NCBI RefSeq assembly: GCF_002926065.1
Contig: NZ_PREZ01000003.1
Location: forward strand, 312,501 to 376,500
DNA length: 64,000 bases
Source of the DNA: Jeotgalibacillus proteolyticus
Lineage (GTDB): Bacteria > Bacillota > Bacilli > Bacillales > Jeotgalibacillaceae
Reading direction: 5' to 3'
A model generated the notes under the pieces. The model saw only the letters and a list, made by a program, of their open reading frames with translations, searched no databases and had not been told where the DNA came from. Shown here in pieces: positions 33,260 through 42,098 of this stretch (position 1 is the first letter of the stretch; each line of letters opens with the position of its first letter). The position numbers and the translations under genes are program-made.

Positions 33260-34639
33260 TTGAACAAAAAAGCAGTTTCAGTAGCATTAGCCCTATCACT
33301 TGCATTTGGCGCTACAGGTGCCCAAACAGCTTTTATGAAAGGTCCAGTAGCAGGAGTGCACCAGGTCAATGAGCATTTTGATAAGAAAGTATTAAATCAA
33401 ATTGATGCACAGAGAATCTATGATAATATTGATTATCTTGCAAAGACACCAAGAGTAGCCGGTACAGAAGCAGAACAAAACGCTATTAAGTATATTAAAG
33501 AGCAATTCGAATCGTATGGCTATCAGGTAGAGCTTCAGCCATTTACTTTCTATGGGTACACACAGCCAACTAGCATTGACCTTACTGTTGATGGTTACGC
33601 TGGAGACCTTAACCCTGTATCGTTTACATACACCGTTAGCGGTGACGCAACAGGCGAGCTGGTTGATGCAGGACTCGGAACAAAAGCAGCCCTTCAAAAT
33701 GTTGATCTTACTGGTAAAATCGCCTTCATTCAGCGCGGAGAAATCAGTTTTGGCGAAAAAGTATTAAATGCAGCGGAAAAAGGAGCTGCCGGAGTTATTA
33801 TTTATAATAATGCTGACGGTGCCCTAAACGGTACACTAGGTGCTCATGATGACCGCTATGTCCCTGCTGTAGCATTGACAAAAGAAGAAGGAGAAGCACT
33901 TAAGGCTTATGTTGGGAAAACTGCTTCACTCAGCGTAGTAGGAGCAGAAGCAGGCTACAAGGATTCTCATAATGTCATCGCTACTAAATATCCAACAAAT
34001 AAAAAGAAGGCAACCGGTGATGTGATCGTTGTCGGTGCTCACCATGACTCAGTAGCCGGCGCGCCGGGTGCAAATGATGATGCTTCCGGTACTGCAATGA
34101 CGCTTGAGCTTGCAAGAGTCATGAAAAATGTCCCTGCTGATACAGAAATCCGCTTCATCACATTTGGTGCAGAAGAGCTTGGCTTGCTTGGTTCCTACCA
34201 TTATGTAAATTCATTATCTCAGACTGAGAAGGATCGAATTGTCGCTAATTTTAATCTGGACATGGTCGGAAGCAGAGATGCTGGTGATCTAATCATGAGA
34301 ACGCTTGATGGAAAGCCAAATCTGGTAACCGAGCTTGCTCAAAAATCAAGCTTAAAGCTAAATGGCACTCCGACTCCATATGACATTGGCGGACGCAGCG
34401 ACCACGTACCATTCGCAGAAGCAGGAATCCCGGCTGCTCTCTTTATCCACAGCCCATCAGAGCCGTGGTACCATACACCTGAGGATACCATTGATAAAAT
34501 CAGCATTGAAAAGCTTCAGGATGTAGCCGAAATCGTAGGATCAGCAGTATATGACCTTGCTCAATTTGATAAGAAAAAACCAAAAGGACCTAAAGTAAAA
34601 GCAAGCAAGGAAATGATCTTTGAACAATCCTTTGAATAA
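33260..34639 (+). CDS. Secreted M28 aminopeptidase, YwaD-like, with PA domain
   Basis: 459 residues from a TTG at 33260 (AGGAGGG, 7-8 nt). Signal peptide MNKKAVSVALALSLAFGATG. A PA domain (~res 130-230, TGKIAFIQRGEISFGEKVLN) is inserted between the protease N-terminus and the M28 core, which has zinc ligands in VGAHHDSVAGAPGANDDASG, catalytic EELGLLGS, NFNLDMVGS and HTPEDTID. It matches B. subtilis YwaD, a double-zinc leucine/arginine aminopeptidase. It complements the two M14 carboxypeptidases in external peptide degradation. A terminator follows. Confidence 0.93.
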   Translation: MNKKAVSVALALSLAFGATGAQTAFMKGPVAGVHQVNEHFDKKVLNQIDAQRIYDNIDYLAKTPRVAGTEAEQNAIKYIKEQFESYGYQVELQPFTFYGYTQPTSIDLTVDGYAGDLNPVSFTYTVSGDATGELVDAGLGTKAALQNVDLTGKIAFIQRGEISFGEKVLNAAEKGAAGVIIYNNADGALNGTLGAHDDRYVPAVALTKEEGEALKAYVGKTASLSVVGAEAGYKDSHNVIATKYPTNKKKATGDVIVVGAHHDSVAGAPGANDDASGTAMTLELARVMKNVPADTEIRFITFGAEELGLLGSYHYVNSLSQTEKDRIVANFNLDMVGSRDAGDLIMRTLDGKPNLVTELAQKSSLKLNGTPTPYDIGGRSDHVPFAEAGIPAALFIHSPSEPWYHTPEDTIDKISIEKLQDVAEIVGSAVYDLAQFDKKKPKGPKVKASKEMIFEQSFE

Positions 34640-34642
34640 AAA

Positions 34643-34683
34643 CAAAACCAGCTTCCGCGAAAATGCGGAGGCTGGTTTGTTTA
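34643..34683 (+). terminator. Terminator of the M28 aminopeptidase gene
   Basis: AAACCAGCTTCCGC pairs with GCGGAGGCTGGTTT (one mismatch), followed by TGTTT. Confidence 0.8.
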
Positions 34684-34834
34684 TGTCACCCTCCCCGCTA
34701 AAACCATGCCCCTGCAGCGGAAATCAACAGGCCCTAATAAAAGGCATTTACTCATAGCATTCAATTTTCGAAAGATAAATCATAAAAAAGCCACCCCAAA
34801 AAAAATTGAGCAGCCAAATAACCTATGAAAATAC

Positions 34835-35194
34835 TTAACCCAATTTTTTATAACCTGTGTCGGAACTTAATGGAGTAATGTGGTAGAGTTCTTTAGGACA
34901 TGAGGAAGAAATATTAACGATTTCCTGGAAAACTTCTTTTGTGAGGTGAAAGGTGGAAACTCCTTCCGGCAATGAAGTCATTTTTTTTGTGGCGTGGATT
35001 TCTTTTAACTCCCGGATATCAACCCATATCCTCTCTTTTTTTAACGGCTCCTCTGAAGCAGCCCCTTTTCGGTACTCCTTTGTTAAGCCCGCTAAAAACG
35101 AAATAAACACCGTACCGTTCTCTTCAAATGAAGCCTTGACACGGGTGAAAATATATTGAATATCCTTTGAATGCACTGCACTGCACTGAGTCAT
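34835..35194 (-). CDS. Hypothetical protein, 119 aa
   Basis: Soluble, mixed alpha/beta, with basic and acidic clusters (TKEYRKGAASEEPLKKERIW, ELKEIHATKKMTSLPE). No family was recognised. GGGGGGAGAG precedes the ATG. It is monocistronic. A strong terminator-like hairpin lies 120 nt upstream on the same strand (35314-35356), so its leader may be controlled by attenuation. Confidence 0.6.
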   Translation of the reverse strand: MTQCSAVHSKDIQYIFTRVKASFEENGTVFISFLAGLTKEYRKGAASEEPLKKERIWVDIRELKEIHATKKMTSLPEGVSTFHLTKEVFQEIVNISSSCPKELYHITPLSSDTGYKKLG

Positions 35195-35313
35195 TCTCTC
35201 CCCCCTTTCATCAATTAATCACAGTCATCACGACTTTCCGATCGTTAGAAGCCTATGAATTTTCAATATGCCCTTTTAACGAATATCATCTGAGAATAGA
35301 ACCCTAACGAAAA

Positions 35314-35381
35314 ATAAAAAAACCGAAAAGGCTCCAAGTTGGATGGACCTTTTCGGCTTTGCTAACGGTACTATTGCCCGT
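35314..35381 (-). promoter_or_regulatory. Possible structured leader with terminator upstream of the 119-aa gene
   Basis: Minus-strand order: ACGG/CCGT hairpin (35381-35365), AGCAAAGCC, then CCGAAAAGG/CCTTTTCGG (35356-35323) and a T7 run. The 5' arm of the terminator overlaps the GCAAAGCC segment. There is no other minus gene upstream that would need a terminator here, so an attenuator or riboswitch for the 35194-34835 gene is possible. Confidence 0.35.
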
Positions 35382-35700
35382 AACATTTTACCAAATATGC
35401 TTGTATTTATATAAAAGACCCTCTCAGCGTGTCTCTTTGTTTACTATATATAGAAACACTATTGTTTTCTATTAAGTACAGAATACTATGGCTGTTTATA
35501 GAAGTAAAGGTTTTCATTATAAATTACATAAATTTTACTTATTTTATTAATATTTCTATACTATTGCAGTAATATTATTCTCGTAAAATTTTACTATTAA
35601 TTTATCAACAATCCTTTTGTAAATTATTAAAAATAACAAAAAAATGCCCTTACGATACATATCAGCAGTAAAATCATTTATACTAAATTTACTGGAAGGG
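35382..35700. other. AT-rich intergenic region, no gene seen
   Basis: Highly AT-rich, many short T/A tracts. It holds the promoter of the DUF2294 gene, but no box pair was convincing. Confidence 0.4.
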
Positions 35701-35728
35701 ACGCTTTCTTCTGGTGAAAGGGAGTTCA

Positions 35729-36433
35729 ATGGGACAGGAAAAAACAGTTCAAAGCAAAATTGGAGGCTACATCTCTACCTTACTTCGCGATCATTTTGGC
35801 AAAGGACCTACATCCGTTTACGTATCAATTGCTCCGCCCTTTGTGACCATTCACCTTCGCGGTTTCCTCGGGTCTACTGAAAAAATTTTAATCAATCAAA
35901 ATGAATCAAGAAAAGTACTGGAAATTAGAGACCTGCTAATGGTGGATTTAAGACAATCGATTAAAATGGAGCTTTATAAGCTCGTTGATTTACCTGTAAA
36001 AAAACTATATGCCGATTGGAACCTCGATAAAAATACTGGAATGCTGATCGGGGTGCTGGAAAATGATACTGAAATAGTCAATAGTAAAACGCCTGATCAT
36101 GTAAACCATGATGCTTTAATAGAACAAATCAATCTTGCCAGCAAACGCGCACAGAAGGAACCAATTAACACTCAAATTGCCTGGCTAAATGACCGGACTC
36201 TTTTAACACGACGGGAAGGCATATTCGTTGAAATTGAAAAAGAGCTGATTAAAAATGGATTTATTGAAGAATTGAAGCTTGCAAAGCGACCTTTAGAAAA
36301 AAGATTAATAGAGCAAGCGAATCTTGATAAGATTTTAAAGCAGAATGTAGAAGAAATTTTTGCAGACTGGGACTTTGAAGACGACCTTGGCTATATGGTC
36401 CTTATGCTTGAAAAGAAGGGTAAAAAAGAATAA
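35729..36433 (+). CDS. Tandem DUF2294 protein (YbcI-like)
   Basis: 234 residues from the ATG at 35729 (AAAGGGAG just upstream; an in-frame GTG at 35714 is possible). Two DUF2294 repeats: residues ~10-110 (LRDHFGKGPTSVYVSIAPPF, then KLYADWNLDKNTGMLIGVLE) and ~120-230, where the motif recurs as IFADWDFEDDLGYMVLMLE. DUF2294 proteins are often found near sodium or bicarbonate transport genes (for example B. subtilis YbcI), but their role is not established. No such partner is adjacent here. Confidence 0.85.
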   Translation: MGQEKTVQSKIGGYISTLLRDHFGKGPTSVYVSIAPPFVTIHLRGFLGSTEKILINQNESRKVLEIRDLLMVDLRQSIKMELYKLVDLPVKKLYADWNLDKNTGMLIGVLENDTEIVNSKTPDHVNHDALIEQINLASKRAQKEPINTQIAWLNDRTLLTRREGIFVEIEKELIKNGFIEELKLAKRPLEKRLIEQANLDKILKQNVEEIFADWDFEDDLGYMVLMLEKKGKKE

Positions 36434-36459
36434 AGGCACCAAATTCAGGTGCCTTCTTT
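36433..36459. terminator. Terminator between DUF2294 gene and the SDR of the catabolic operon
   Basis: AAGGCACC/GGTGCCTT with a 7-nt loop and CTTTT on the plus strand; it may also serve the convergent minus operon. Confidence 0.75.
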
Positions 36460-36461
36460 TG

Positions 36462-37226
36462 CTATATAGCCGTCCAGCCGCCATCAACCTTAATCGTCTC
36501 TCCGGTTACAAAATTTGCAAGGTCAGAGATCAGGTATAAAACCGCCCCGGAAACATCTTTCGGCTTAGACAGCCCCTCTAACAGAATACGATTCTCCACA
36601 TCCTCTTTAAAGGCTTGATCTTCAAACATTTTTGCCGTCAGCTCTGTCTCAATAAAGGTTGGAGCGACGCCATTCACCTGAATCCCCTGTTTTGCCCATT
36701 CCACAGCAAGCGCTTTGGTCATCTGGACAAGACCGCCTTTACTTGAGCAGTATGCAGCCCGGTTATAATAGCCGCCAAAGGCCATTTGAGAAGCGATGTT
36801 AATAATTTTACCGCTTTTTTGTTCGATCATATGCTTTGCGGCAGCCTGGCTCGCGAAAAAGGCGGATTTCAAGTTTAGGGTAAGAACCGTATCCCAGTCC
36901 TCTTCTGTTACTTCTAACGCAGGCTTGGCAATATTAACTCCCGCGTTATTGACCAGCGCATCAATTCTGCCGAACGTCTCAGCTGTTTTTCCGATTAAAT
37001 GATGAATATCTTCCACTTTACTTAAGTCACCGGAAACGGCTGTGCATTGATCGTTATAGGTGTGAAGCTCGCTTAATGCACTCTGAAGATCATGTTCATT
37101 TCGTCCTGAAATCACTACATTTGCTTGTAGCTCCGCTAAAGTAAGGGCAATATCCTTCCCAATCCCCTTACTGCCGCCGGTCACAATAACGGTCTTGCCT
37201 TTAAGCTCAGAAAAGTAATTCTTCAC
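36462..37226 (-). CDS. SDR family oxidoreductase of the HisD/GntP operon
   Basis: About 254 residues from a GTG at 37226, with AGAAGGAG upstream; the upstream in-frame codons lie inside the previous gene. Classical SDR: TGGSKGIGKDIA (cofactor), NNAGVN, INIASQMAF (catalytic Ser) and AAYCSSKGG (Tyr-x3-Lys). The basic Arg in SGRNEHD favours NADP(H). It is the last gene of a four-gene catabolic operon, suggesting oxidation or reduction of a hydroxy or keto intermediate. Specific substrate unknown. Confidence 0.9.
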   Translation of the reverse strand: MKNYFSELKGKTVIVTGGSKGIGKDIALTLAELQANVVISGRNEHDLQSALSELHTYNDQCTAVSGDLSKVEDIHHLIGKTAETFGRIDALVNNAGVNIAKPALEVTEEDWDTVLTLNLKSAFFASQAAAKHMIEQKSGKIINIASQMAFGGYYNRAAYCSSKGGLVQMTKALAVEWAKQGIQVNGVAPTFIETELTAKMFEDQAFKEDVENRILLEGLSKPKDVSGAVLYLISDLANFVTGETIKVDGGWTAI

Positions 37227-37227
37227 T

Positions 37228-38172
37228 TTATTGCTCCTTCTGACTTTTGACATCCATTTTTAAAAAATGAATTAAGGTTTGTTCCCGCTCTGCATTCATC
37301 TCTTTTGAAAAGGACTCATCCCATTTGTAAAAGCCTTCTCCGGATTTATCCCCCAGCTTCTTATCCTCTACAAGACTTCTAAGAGTTTCACCCGACTCCT
37401 TCACATCACTTAACTCACGGAATAAGTAATCAGAGATAGCTGAAAATATGTCAAGGCCGCCCATATCGGCTGTCATTAAAGGACCTGTTACAGGAAGACG
37501 TCTGCCGATACTGTAGGTGACAGCTGCATCAATATCTTCCTTCGTTGCTACCCCCTCATCCAAAAGAGCCTGGGCTTCACGGAATAAGGCGTATTGCAGA
37601 CGGTTGCCAATAAACCCGGGAATCTCTTTTTGAACAAGGACCGGCCGCTTGTTGATTTCTTTTAATAGAACCATGGTTCTTTCAAGTGTTTTTTCGTCTG
37701 TATTTGCTCCCTTAACAACCTCCACTAAGGGAATTAAATGTCCAGGATTCCAAAAATGCGTTACGATGAAACGATTAGGGAATTTCATACTTTCTGAAAG
37801 ATCAGAAGGCAGTAATCCTGACGTATTGCTGGCAATAATGGTGTCTTCCGGTACGATGCGTTCAAGCTGATGATATAGTTCTTGCTTTAGCAGGAGATTT
37901 TCGGGGATGCATTCAATCATAAAAGTAGCATCTTTGGCTGTTTCAGTCAGAGATGTGGTGAAATGAATGGCAGAGGAGATACGGGATGCTTCCTCCTTGG
38001 AAAATAACTGGTTGTCCACCATAACGCTAAGCTTGTTTTCAATTCCTTTTACTGCTCCCCCAACCTCATCATCACTGAGTCCAAAAACCTTAACAAAATG
38101 ACCCGACCAGGCAGCGGCAAGTGCAATAGAATGACCCATTGTTCCACAGCCGATTACTGAAAGATTTTCCAT
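37228..38172 (-). CDS. 3-hydroxyacyl-CoA dehydrogenase family protein (HCDH/lambda-crystallin type)
   Basis: About 314 residues from the ATG at 38172 (AAGAAGGTG site). N-terminal Rossmann domain (VIGCGTMGHSIALAAAWSGH), catalytic region SNTSGLLPSDLS and THFWNPGHLIPLVEVV, then the C-terminal dimer domain (GFIGNRLQYALFREAQALL). The SNTS...HFWNP pattern with FWNP in place of FFNP is typical of L-gulonate or carnitine-type dehydrogenases rather than fatty-acid enzymes. Its stop is 1 nt from the following SDR start. Substrate unknown, probably a small hydroxy acid. Confidence 0.88.
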   Translation of the reverse strand: MENLSVIGCGTMGHSIALAAAWSGHFVKVFGLSDDEVGGAVKGIENKLSVMVDNQLFSKEEASRISSAIHFTTSLTETAKDATFMIECIPENLLLKQELYHQLERIVPEDTIIASNTSGLLPSDLSESMKFPNRFIVTHFWNPGHLIPLVEVVKGANTDEKTLERTMVLLKEINKRPVLVQKEIPGFIGNRLQYALFREAQALLDEGVATKEDIDAAVTYSIGRRLPVTGPLMTADMGGLDIFSAISDYLFRELSDVKESGETLRSLVEDKKLGDKSGEGFYKWDESFSKEMNAEREQTLIHFLKMDVKSQKEQ

Positions 38173-38207
38173 GCCCACACCTTCTTCCTTATTAGTAAAC
38201 ACAATAC

Positions 38208-38231
38208 TCAGCAGACCACTATCTGCTGAGC
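38208..38231 (-). other. Intercistronic stem-loop between GntP permease and dehydrogenase genes
   Basis: Perfect 9-bp CTCAGCAGA/TCTGCTGAG stem with a 6-nt loop and no T-run. It probably acts in mRNA processing or differential stability rather than termination. Confidence 0.5.
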
Positions 38232-38240
38232 ATCACGTTC

Positions 38241-39566
38241 TTATAAACCAATTGAAAATAAAATAACAGCCAGAACTGCACCAATAAGCGGTACAACCAC
38301 TGAGAGAGCTCCAAATGCCGGGTATGCATCTTTATGTGTTTCACCGGCAATGGATCTGATTGTTGTTACAACATATCCGCCATGCGGCAACGAATCAAGC
38401 GAGCCTGAAGAAATAGCCACAGTCCGGTGAAGCGCATCCGCATTCACGCCTAAATCAAGATAGTGCGGAGCTAAAAGCGGTAATGCGATCGCCTGTCCTC
38501 CGGAGGATGAGCCGGTTAACCCTGCAATAATGGCAACCGCAAGTGCTCCCCCAATTAATGGGCTTCCCGGAATATTTGTCATGACATCAACAGCCGATGC
38601 AAAGGAAGGAGTAGCCCTTACTACGCCGCCAAATCCCACAACAGCCGCTGTGTTGGCGATTGCGACGACAGCGCCTAATGCGCCTTCTCCAACTGCATTG
38701 CCAAAGTTCTGGAAATACTTTTTGTTAATTAATACAGTAGCGAGAATCCCTCCGCACAGCGCTACGATCAGCGCTGAGGTGCCAAGTGAATCGTGGAAGA
38801 AAAAGGATACAAGCAGGACAACCAGTAATGGAATCATGCTAAGAATCGGATTTGGCAGCTCTTTGCGTGATTCATTGCCTGGATCCGTATCCCTCACAAC
38901 AAATGATTCTCCTTTAGATACTGCTTTTGAAATCATTTTCTTCAGCCACCAATAGCCAAAGACCATCATAAATACAGCAACGATTAAACTGACTTCCCAC
39001 CCCGCTAAAGGAGATGTGCCGAGAAACTCGATAGGAATCCAGTTTTGAATCTCAGGAGAACCGGCTGAAGTCATGGTAAAGGTTGTTGAGCCAAAGGCAA
39101 GAGTTGCGGGAATGAAGCGTCTTGGCAGATTAGCCTGTTTAAAAAGACTAAGTGCCATTGGATATACTGAAAACGCTACCACAAATAAACTTACACCGCC
39201 ATAGGTTAATACCGCACAGGCAAGAACTACTGCTAAAGCTGCGCGTTTCATCCCTATTTTTCCTATTATCCAACCGGAGACACTATCCGCAGCTCCACTG
39301 TCCTCCATTACTTTTCCGAAGATCGCCCCTGCTAAGAACATCAAATACCAGGAAGCAATAAAGCCTGTGAAGCCAGTCATGTAATTCGTTAAAAAGTTCG
39401 CTGCTCCTTCTTCTGCAAGCTGCGGAAACAAAGGAAGACCATTTAATAAACCAACGAATAAGGCGGCCAGCGGTGCTGCGATGAGAAGGTTCATCCCTCT
39501 CATCGTCAAATAAATTAATAGCGCAAGCCCCCCAAACATGCCAATCATACCAATGATGCTAAGCAT
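38241..39566 (-). CDS. GntP family permease
   Basis: 441 residues, about 12-14 transmembrane helices, with the GntP-family features TYGGVSLFVVAFSVYPMALS, TSAGSPEIQNWIP and IAGLTGSSSGGQAIALPLLA. GntP members import gluconate and other sugar acids or short hydroxy acids with H+. The protein is on the small-substrate side of the family in sequence appearance but its ligand cannot be told. It sits between the HisD-family gene (31 nt) and the HCDH gene, so it should import the compound they degrade. Confidence 0.92.
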   Translation of the reverse strand: MLSIIGMIGMFGGLALLIYLTMRGMNLLIAAPLAALFVGLLNGLPLFPQLAEEGAANFLTNYMTGFTGFIASWYLMFLAGAIFGKVMEDSGAADSVSGWIIGKIGMKRAALAVVLACAVLTYGGVSLFVVAFSVYPMALSLFKQANLPRRFIPATLAFGSTTFTMTSAGSPEIQNWIPIEFLGTSPLAGWEVSLIVAVFMMVFGYWWLKKMISKAVSKGESFVVRDTDPGNESRKELPNPILSMIPLLVVLLVSFFFHDSLGTSALIVALCGGILATVLINKKYFQNFGNAVGEGALGAVVAIANTAAVVGFGGVVRATPSFASAVDVMTNIPGSPLIGGALAVAIIAGLTGSSSGGQAIALPLLAPHYLDLGVNADALHRTVAISSGSLDSLPHGGYVVTTIRSIAGETHKDAYPAFGALSVVVPLIGAVLAVILFSIGL

Positions 39567-39597
39567 TTTATTCCCCCCAATCCCTCCTGACTACGGG

Positions 39598-40875
39598 TTA
39601 ATTTTTTCCGTAGCGTTTTACGCGTAAAATAGCCTGCTCTGCATGCCCGGCAAAGTTCTCAAGCTGGCATAAGCGCGCCGCGTACTCACCGATATACGCA
39701 CTCGCTTCAGGTGTCACTTTTTGATAGGTTACGGTTTTAATAAACTTTCCAACCCAAAGACCGCCTGTATAACGTGCAGCACCCTTGGTTGGAAGAGTAT
39801 GATTGGTGCCGATTACCTTGTCTCCGTAAGCTACATTCGTCTCTGGTCCAAGGAATAAGCAGCCGTAATTTGTCATGTTCTCAAGGAAATAGTCAGGATC
39901 CTCGGTTAAAATTTCAACATGCTCAAACGCCAGACGGTCTGCTTCAATACGCGCTTCTTCAATAGAATCTACTAAGATGATCTGGCCGTAATCCTCCCAT
40001 GAAACGCTTGCTACATCTGCAGTCGGCAGCGTCTGAAGCTGGCGTTCTATTTCTTTTACCGTTTCTTCAGCGAGCTCTTTTGAGGTTGTAATAAGGGCTC
40101 CTGGAGAAGTGGGTCCGTGCTCTCCCTGGCCTAAAAGATCAGTGGCAACCATTTCAGCATCGGCTGTGTGATCAGCAACAACGAGCGTTTCAGTAGGGCC
40201 GGCAAATAAATCAATTCCAACACGTCCATAAAGCTGACGTTTTGCTTCAGCAACAAAAGCGTTACCCGGTCCGACGATCATATCTACTGCATCAATGGTT
40301 TCTGTTCCAATCGCCATAGCGCCCATTGCCTGAATTCCGCCAAGCAGATAGATTTCATCCGCTCCTGCTAAATACATAGCTGCAATTGTTGCTTCTGGAA
40401 CTTCTCCGTTAATTGGCGGGGTGCAGGCGATTACGCGTTTTACTCCGGCAACCTTAGCTGTGAGTACACTCATATGAGCTGAGGCAACCATCGGATAGCG
40501 TCCGCCTGGAACATAACAACCAACACTGTTCACCGGGATATTTTTGTGCCCTAAAATTACACCTGGAATATTTTCCACCTCTACGTCATTCAGTGAAGCA
40601 AGCTGTGCTTCTGCAAATTCACGAATATTTTTTTGAGCAAACTTAATGTCTTCAATGACTTCTGCAGGAACCTTTTCCACGATCTCCTTTACCTGATCCT
40701 CTGTTAAGCGGAAAGAATCCGGGGACCATTTATCAAATTTCTCTGAGAGCTCTCTTACTGCCTCGTCTCCTCTTTTTTCAACACTTTCCAATGCTTCTGC
40801 CACTGCCTGAGTGACCTTTGAATTAATAACGCTTACTTCTTCAACTGATTTTCCCTCTTTCAAAAACACAGCCAT
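39598..40875 (-). CDS. HisD-family dehydrogenase of a catabolic operon (sulfopropanediol/hydroxy-acid type?)
   Basis: About 425 residues from the ATG at 40875 (AAAGGAGG). Full histidinol-dehydrogenase fold: [16 protein letters not shown], zinc ligands in [11 protein letters not shown] (Gln and His), catalytic Glu-His in AFEHVEIL, metal Asp in [15 protein letters not shown], and the C-terminal His in [11 protein letters not shown]. The gene is far from any his genes and lies with a GntP permease, HCDH and SDR under a LacI regulator. The [22 protein letters not shown] region resembles HpsN-type enzymes that oxidise 2,3-dihydroxypropanesulfonate. Role in histidine synthesis is therefore unlikely; the substrate is inferred, not known. 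Confidence 0.85.
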   Translation of the reverse strand: MAVFLKEGKSVEEVSVINSKVTQAVAEALESVEKRGDEAVRELSEKFDKWSPDSFRLTEDQVKEIVEKVPAEVIEDIKFAQKNIREFAEAQLASLNDVEVENIPGVILGHKNIPVNSVGCYVPGGRYPMVASAHMSVLTAKVAGVKRVIACTPPINGEVPEATIAAMYLAGADEIYLLGGIQAMGAMAIGTETIDAVDMIVGPGNAFVAEAKRQLYGRVGIDLFAGPTETLVVADHTADAEMVATDLLGQGEHGPTSPGALITTSKELAEETVKEIERQLQTLPTADVASVSWEDYGQIILVDSIEEARIEADRLAFEHVEILTEDPDYFLENMTNYGCLFLGPETNVAYGDKVIGTNHTLPTKGAARYTGGLWVGKFIKTVTYQKVTPEASAYIGEYAARLCQLENFAGHAEQAILRVKRYGKN

Positions 40876-40896
40876 GCTAATTCCTCCTTTTGAATA

Positions 40897-40927
40897 CGTA
40901 TGCATAATAAAATGAAAGCGTATGCAT
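40897..40927. promoter_or_regulatory. Candidate LacI-family operator pair
   Basis: CGTATGCAT occurs twice (40897-40905 and 40919-40927), offset by exactly 22 bp (two helical turns), just downstream of the promoter and upstream of the ribosome binding site. No copy was seen upstream of the regulator gene. Confidence 0.5.
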
Positions 40928-40943
40928 TTTCTTGTTACTAAAG

Positions 40944-40972
40944 AGAATATGGTAGTTTCTCATAAAAGTCAA
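40944..40972 (-). promoter_or_regulatory. Sigma-A promoter of the HisD/GntP/HCDH/SDR operon
   Basis: TTGACT, 17 bp, TATTCT on the minus strand, in the gap between the regulator stop (40980) and the HisD-family start (40875). Confidence 0.75.
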
Positions 40973-40979
40973 CTGCTAG

Positions 40980-41963
40980 TTAAGTTGTTTTCCGTTCAAT
41001 TAAAGAGCCTTCTACCTCAACAGTCCTTGCCATCCCTGTATAATTTGCCATTTCCTTCAGCAAATAATTAACTGTTTTTTCGACCATCTGGTTTATTGGC
41101 TGCTCCCATGTTGTAAGCTGGTAGGCTGGCCATCCGGACATCTCGATGTTATCAAAACCGACCACTTTTGTGTCTTCAGGGACACGGATCCCTTTTTTGC
41201 GAAGTGCATCTAAGACCCCAAGCGCCATAATATCATTCGCCACAAAAAATGCTGAAGGCAGTTGGTGCTTCACGATCTCAAGCGCTGTATGGTAGCCTCC
41301 TTCGTAGGTAAAATCCGAGGAGTATTTTTTGTAGGATATATTATGGTCAGACAGAATCTCAGTAAAACCTTCCTCCCGCTCCCTGCTCGTTGAAGTCTGC
41401 TCATTTCCGGCAAGGTAAACCATGGATGTACCGCCTTTGGCAAGAAGGAATTCAGCAATTCTCCGGCTGGCGTTTAAATTATTGCAGGACACGGAGTAAA
41501 AATCATTTGTATGGATTTTGCGATTGAAAAACACGAGTGGAATTTCATTATTTTTAAAGGATTTCGCTACCTTTAACGACATCGTCGCATCGGTAATAAT
41601 CACCCCTGCCACATTATAGTTTAATAAGGTTTCTACATCTTCATTTTGAATTTCTTCATTGTTTGTATGAACAAATAAAACACTGTAGCCCCATTTTTTA
41701 AATTCAGCAGTAAACTGGCTTAATACTTGCGGATAAAAAGGATTTTGAACACCTTTCATCACAAGCCCGATTATTTTTGTGCGGTTTGTGATCAGGCTCC
41801 TGGCAAACTCATTTGGGTGATAGCCCAATTCTGCTGCAGCAGCAAGCACCTTTTTCTTTGTCTTTTCTGACACTGCTGCCCCTGTAAAATAAACTCTCGA
41901 TACAGATGACTGCGAGACACCTGCAAGCTTTGCCACATCCTTGGCTGTTACGGTCTTTTTCAT
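40980..41963 (-). CDS. LacI family transcriptional regulator
   Basis: 327 residues from the ATG at 41963 (a TTG at 41972 is in frame). N-terminal HTH and hinge: VTAKDVAKLAGVSQSSVSRV, then AAAAELGYHPNEFARSL. A periplasmic-binding-like sensor domain follows (IIGLVMKGVQNPFYPQVLSQ, VVGFDNIEMSGWPAYQLTTW). It is transcribed in the same direction as the catabolic genes but separated from them by a distinct promoter with a repeated CGTATGCAT motif, the presumed target. The inducer is probably the transported acid or an oxidation product. Confidence 0.92.
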   Translation of the reverse strand: MKKTVTAKDVAKLAGVSQSSVSRVYFTGAAVSEKTKKKVLAAAAELGYHPNEFARSLITNRTKIIGLVMKGVQNPFYPQVLSQFTAEFKKWGYSVLFVHTNNEEIQNEDVETLLNYNVAGVIITDATMSLKVAKSFKNNEIPLVFFNRKIHTNDFYSVSCNNLNASRRIAEFLLAKGGTSMVYLAGNEQTSTSREREEGFTEILSDHNISYKKYSSDFTYEGGYHTALEIVKHQLPSAFFVANDIMALGVLDALRKKGIRVPEDTKVVGFDNIEMSGWPAYQLTTWEQPINQMVEKTVNYLLKEMANYTGMARTVEVEGSLIERKTT

Positions 41964-42098
41964 TTCGCTCAATCCTTTTATCTAATCTTATCCTTAGGGT
42001 ACACTATTTTATCGGATTCATCATTAGTGTGTTCCATTTCACGTTACGAGCGCCTTGCTCTTATTAGTGATGCCTCTCAGATTAAACTCTATTTAAGG

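Noticed and set aside
39598-40875. Histidine-biosynthetic hisD
   Set aside because: No other his gene is nearby, and the gene is in an operon with permease and dehydrogenases under a LacI regulator; the sequence resembles HpsN-type relatives in the GDK...KGAARY region.
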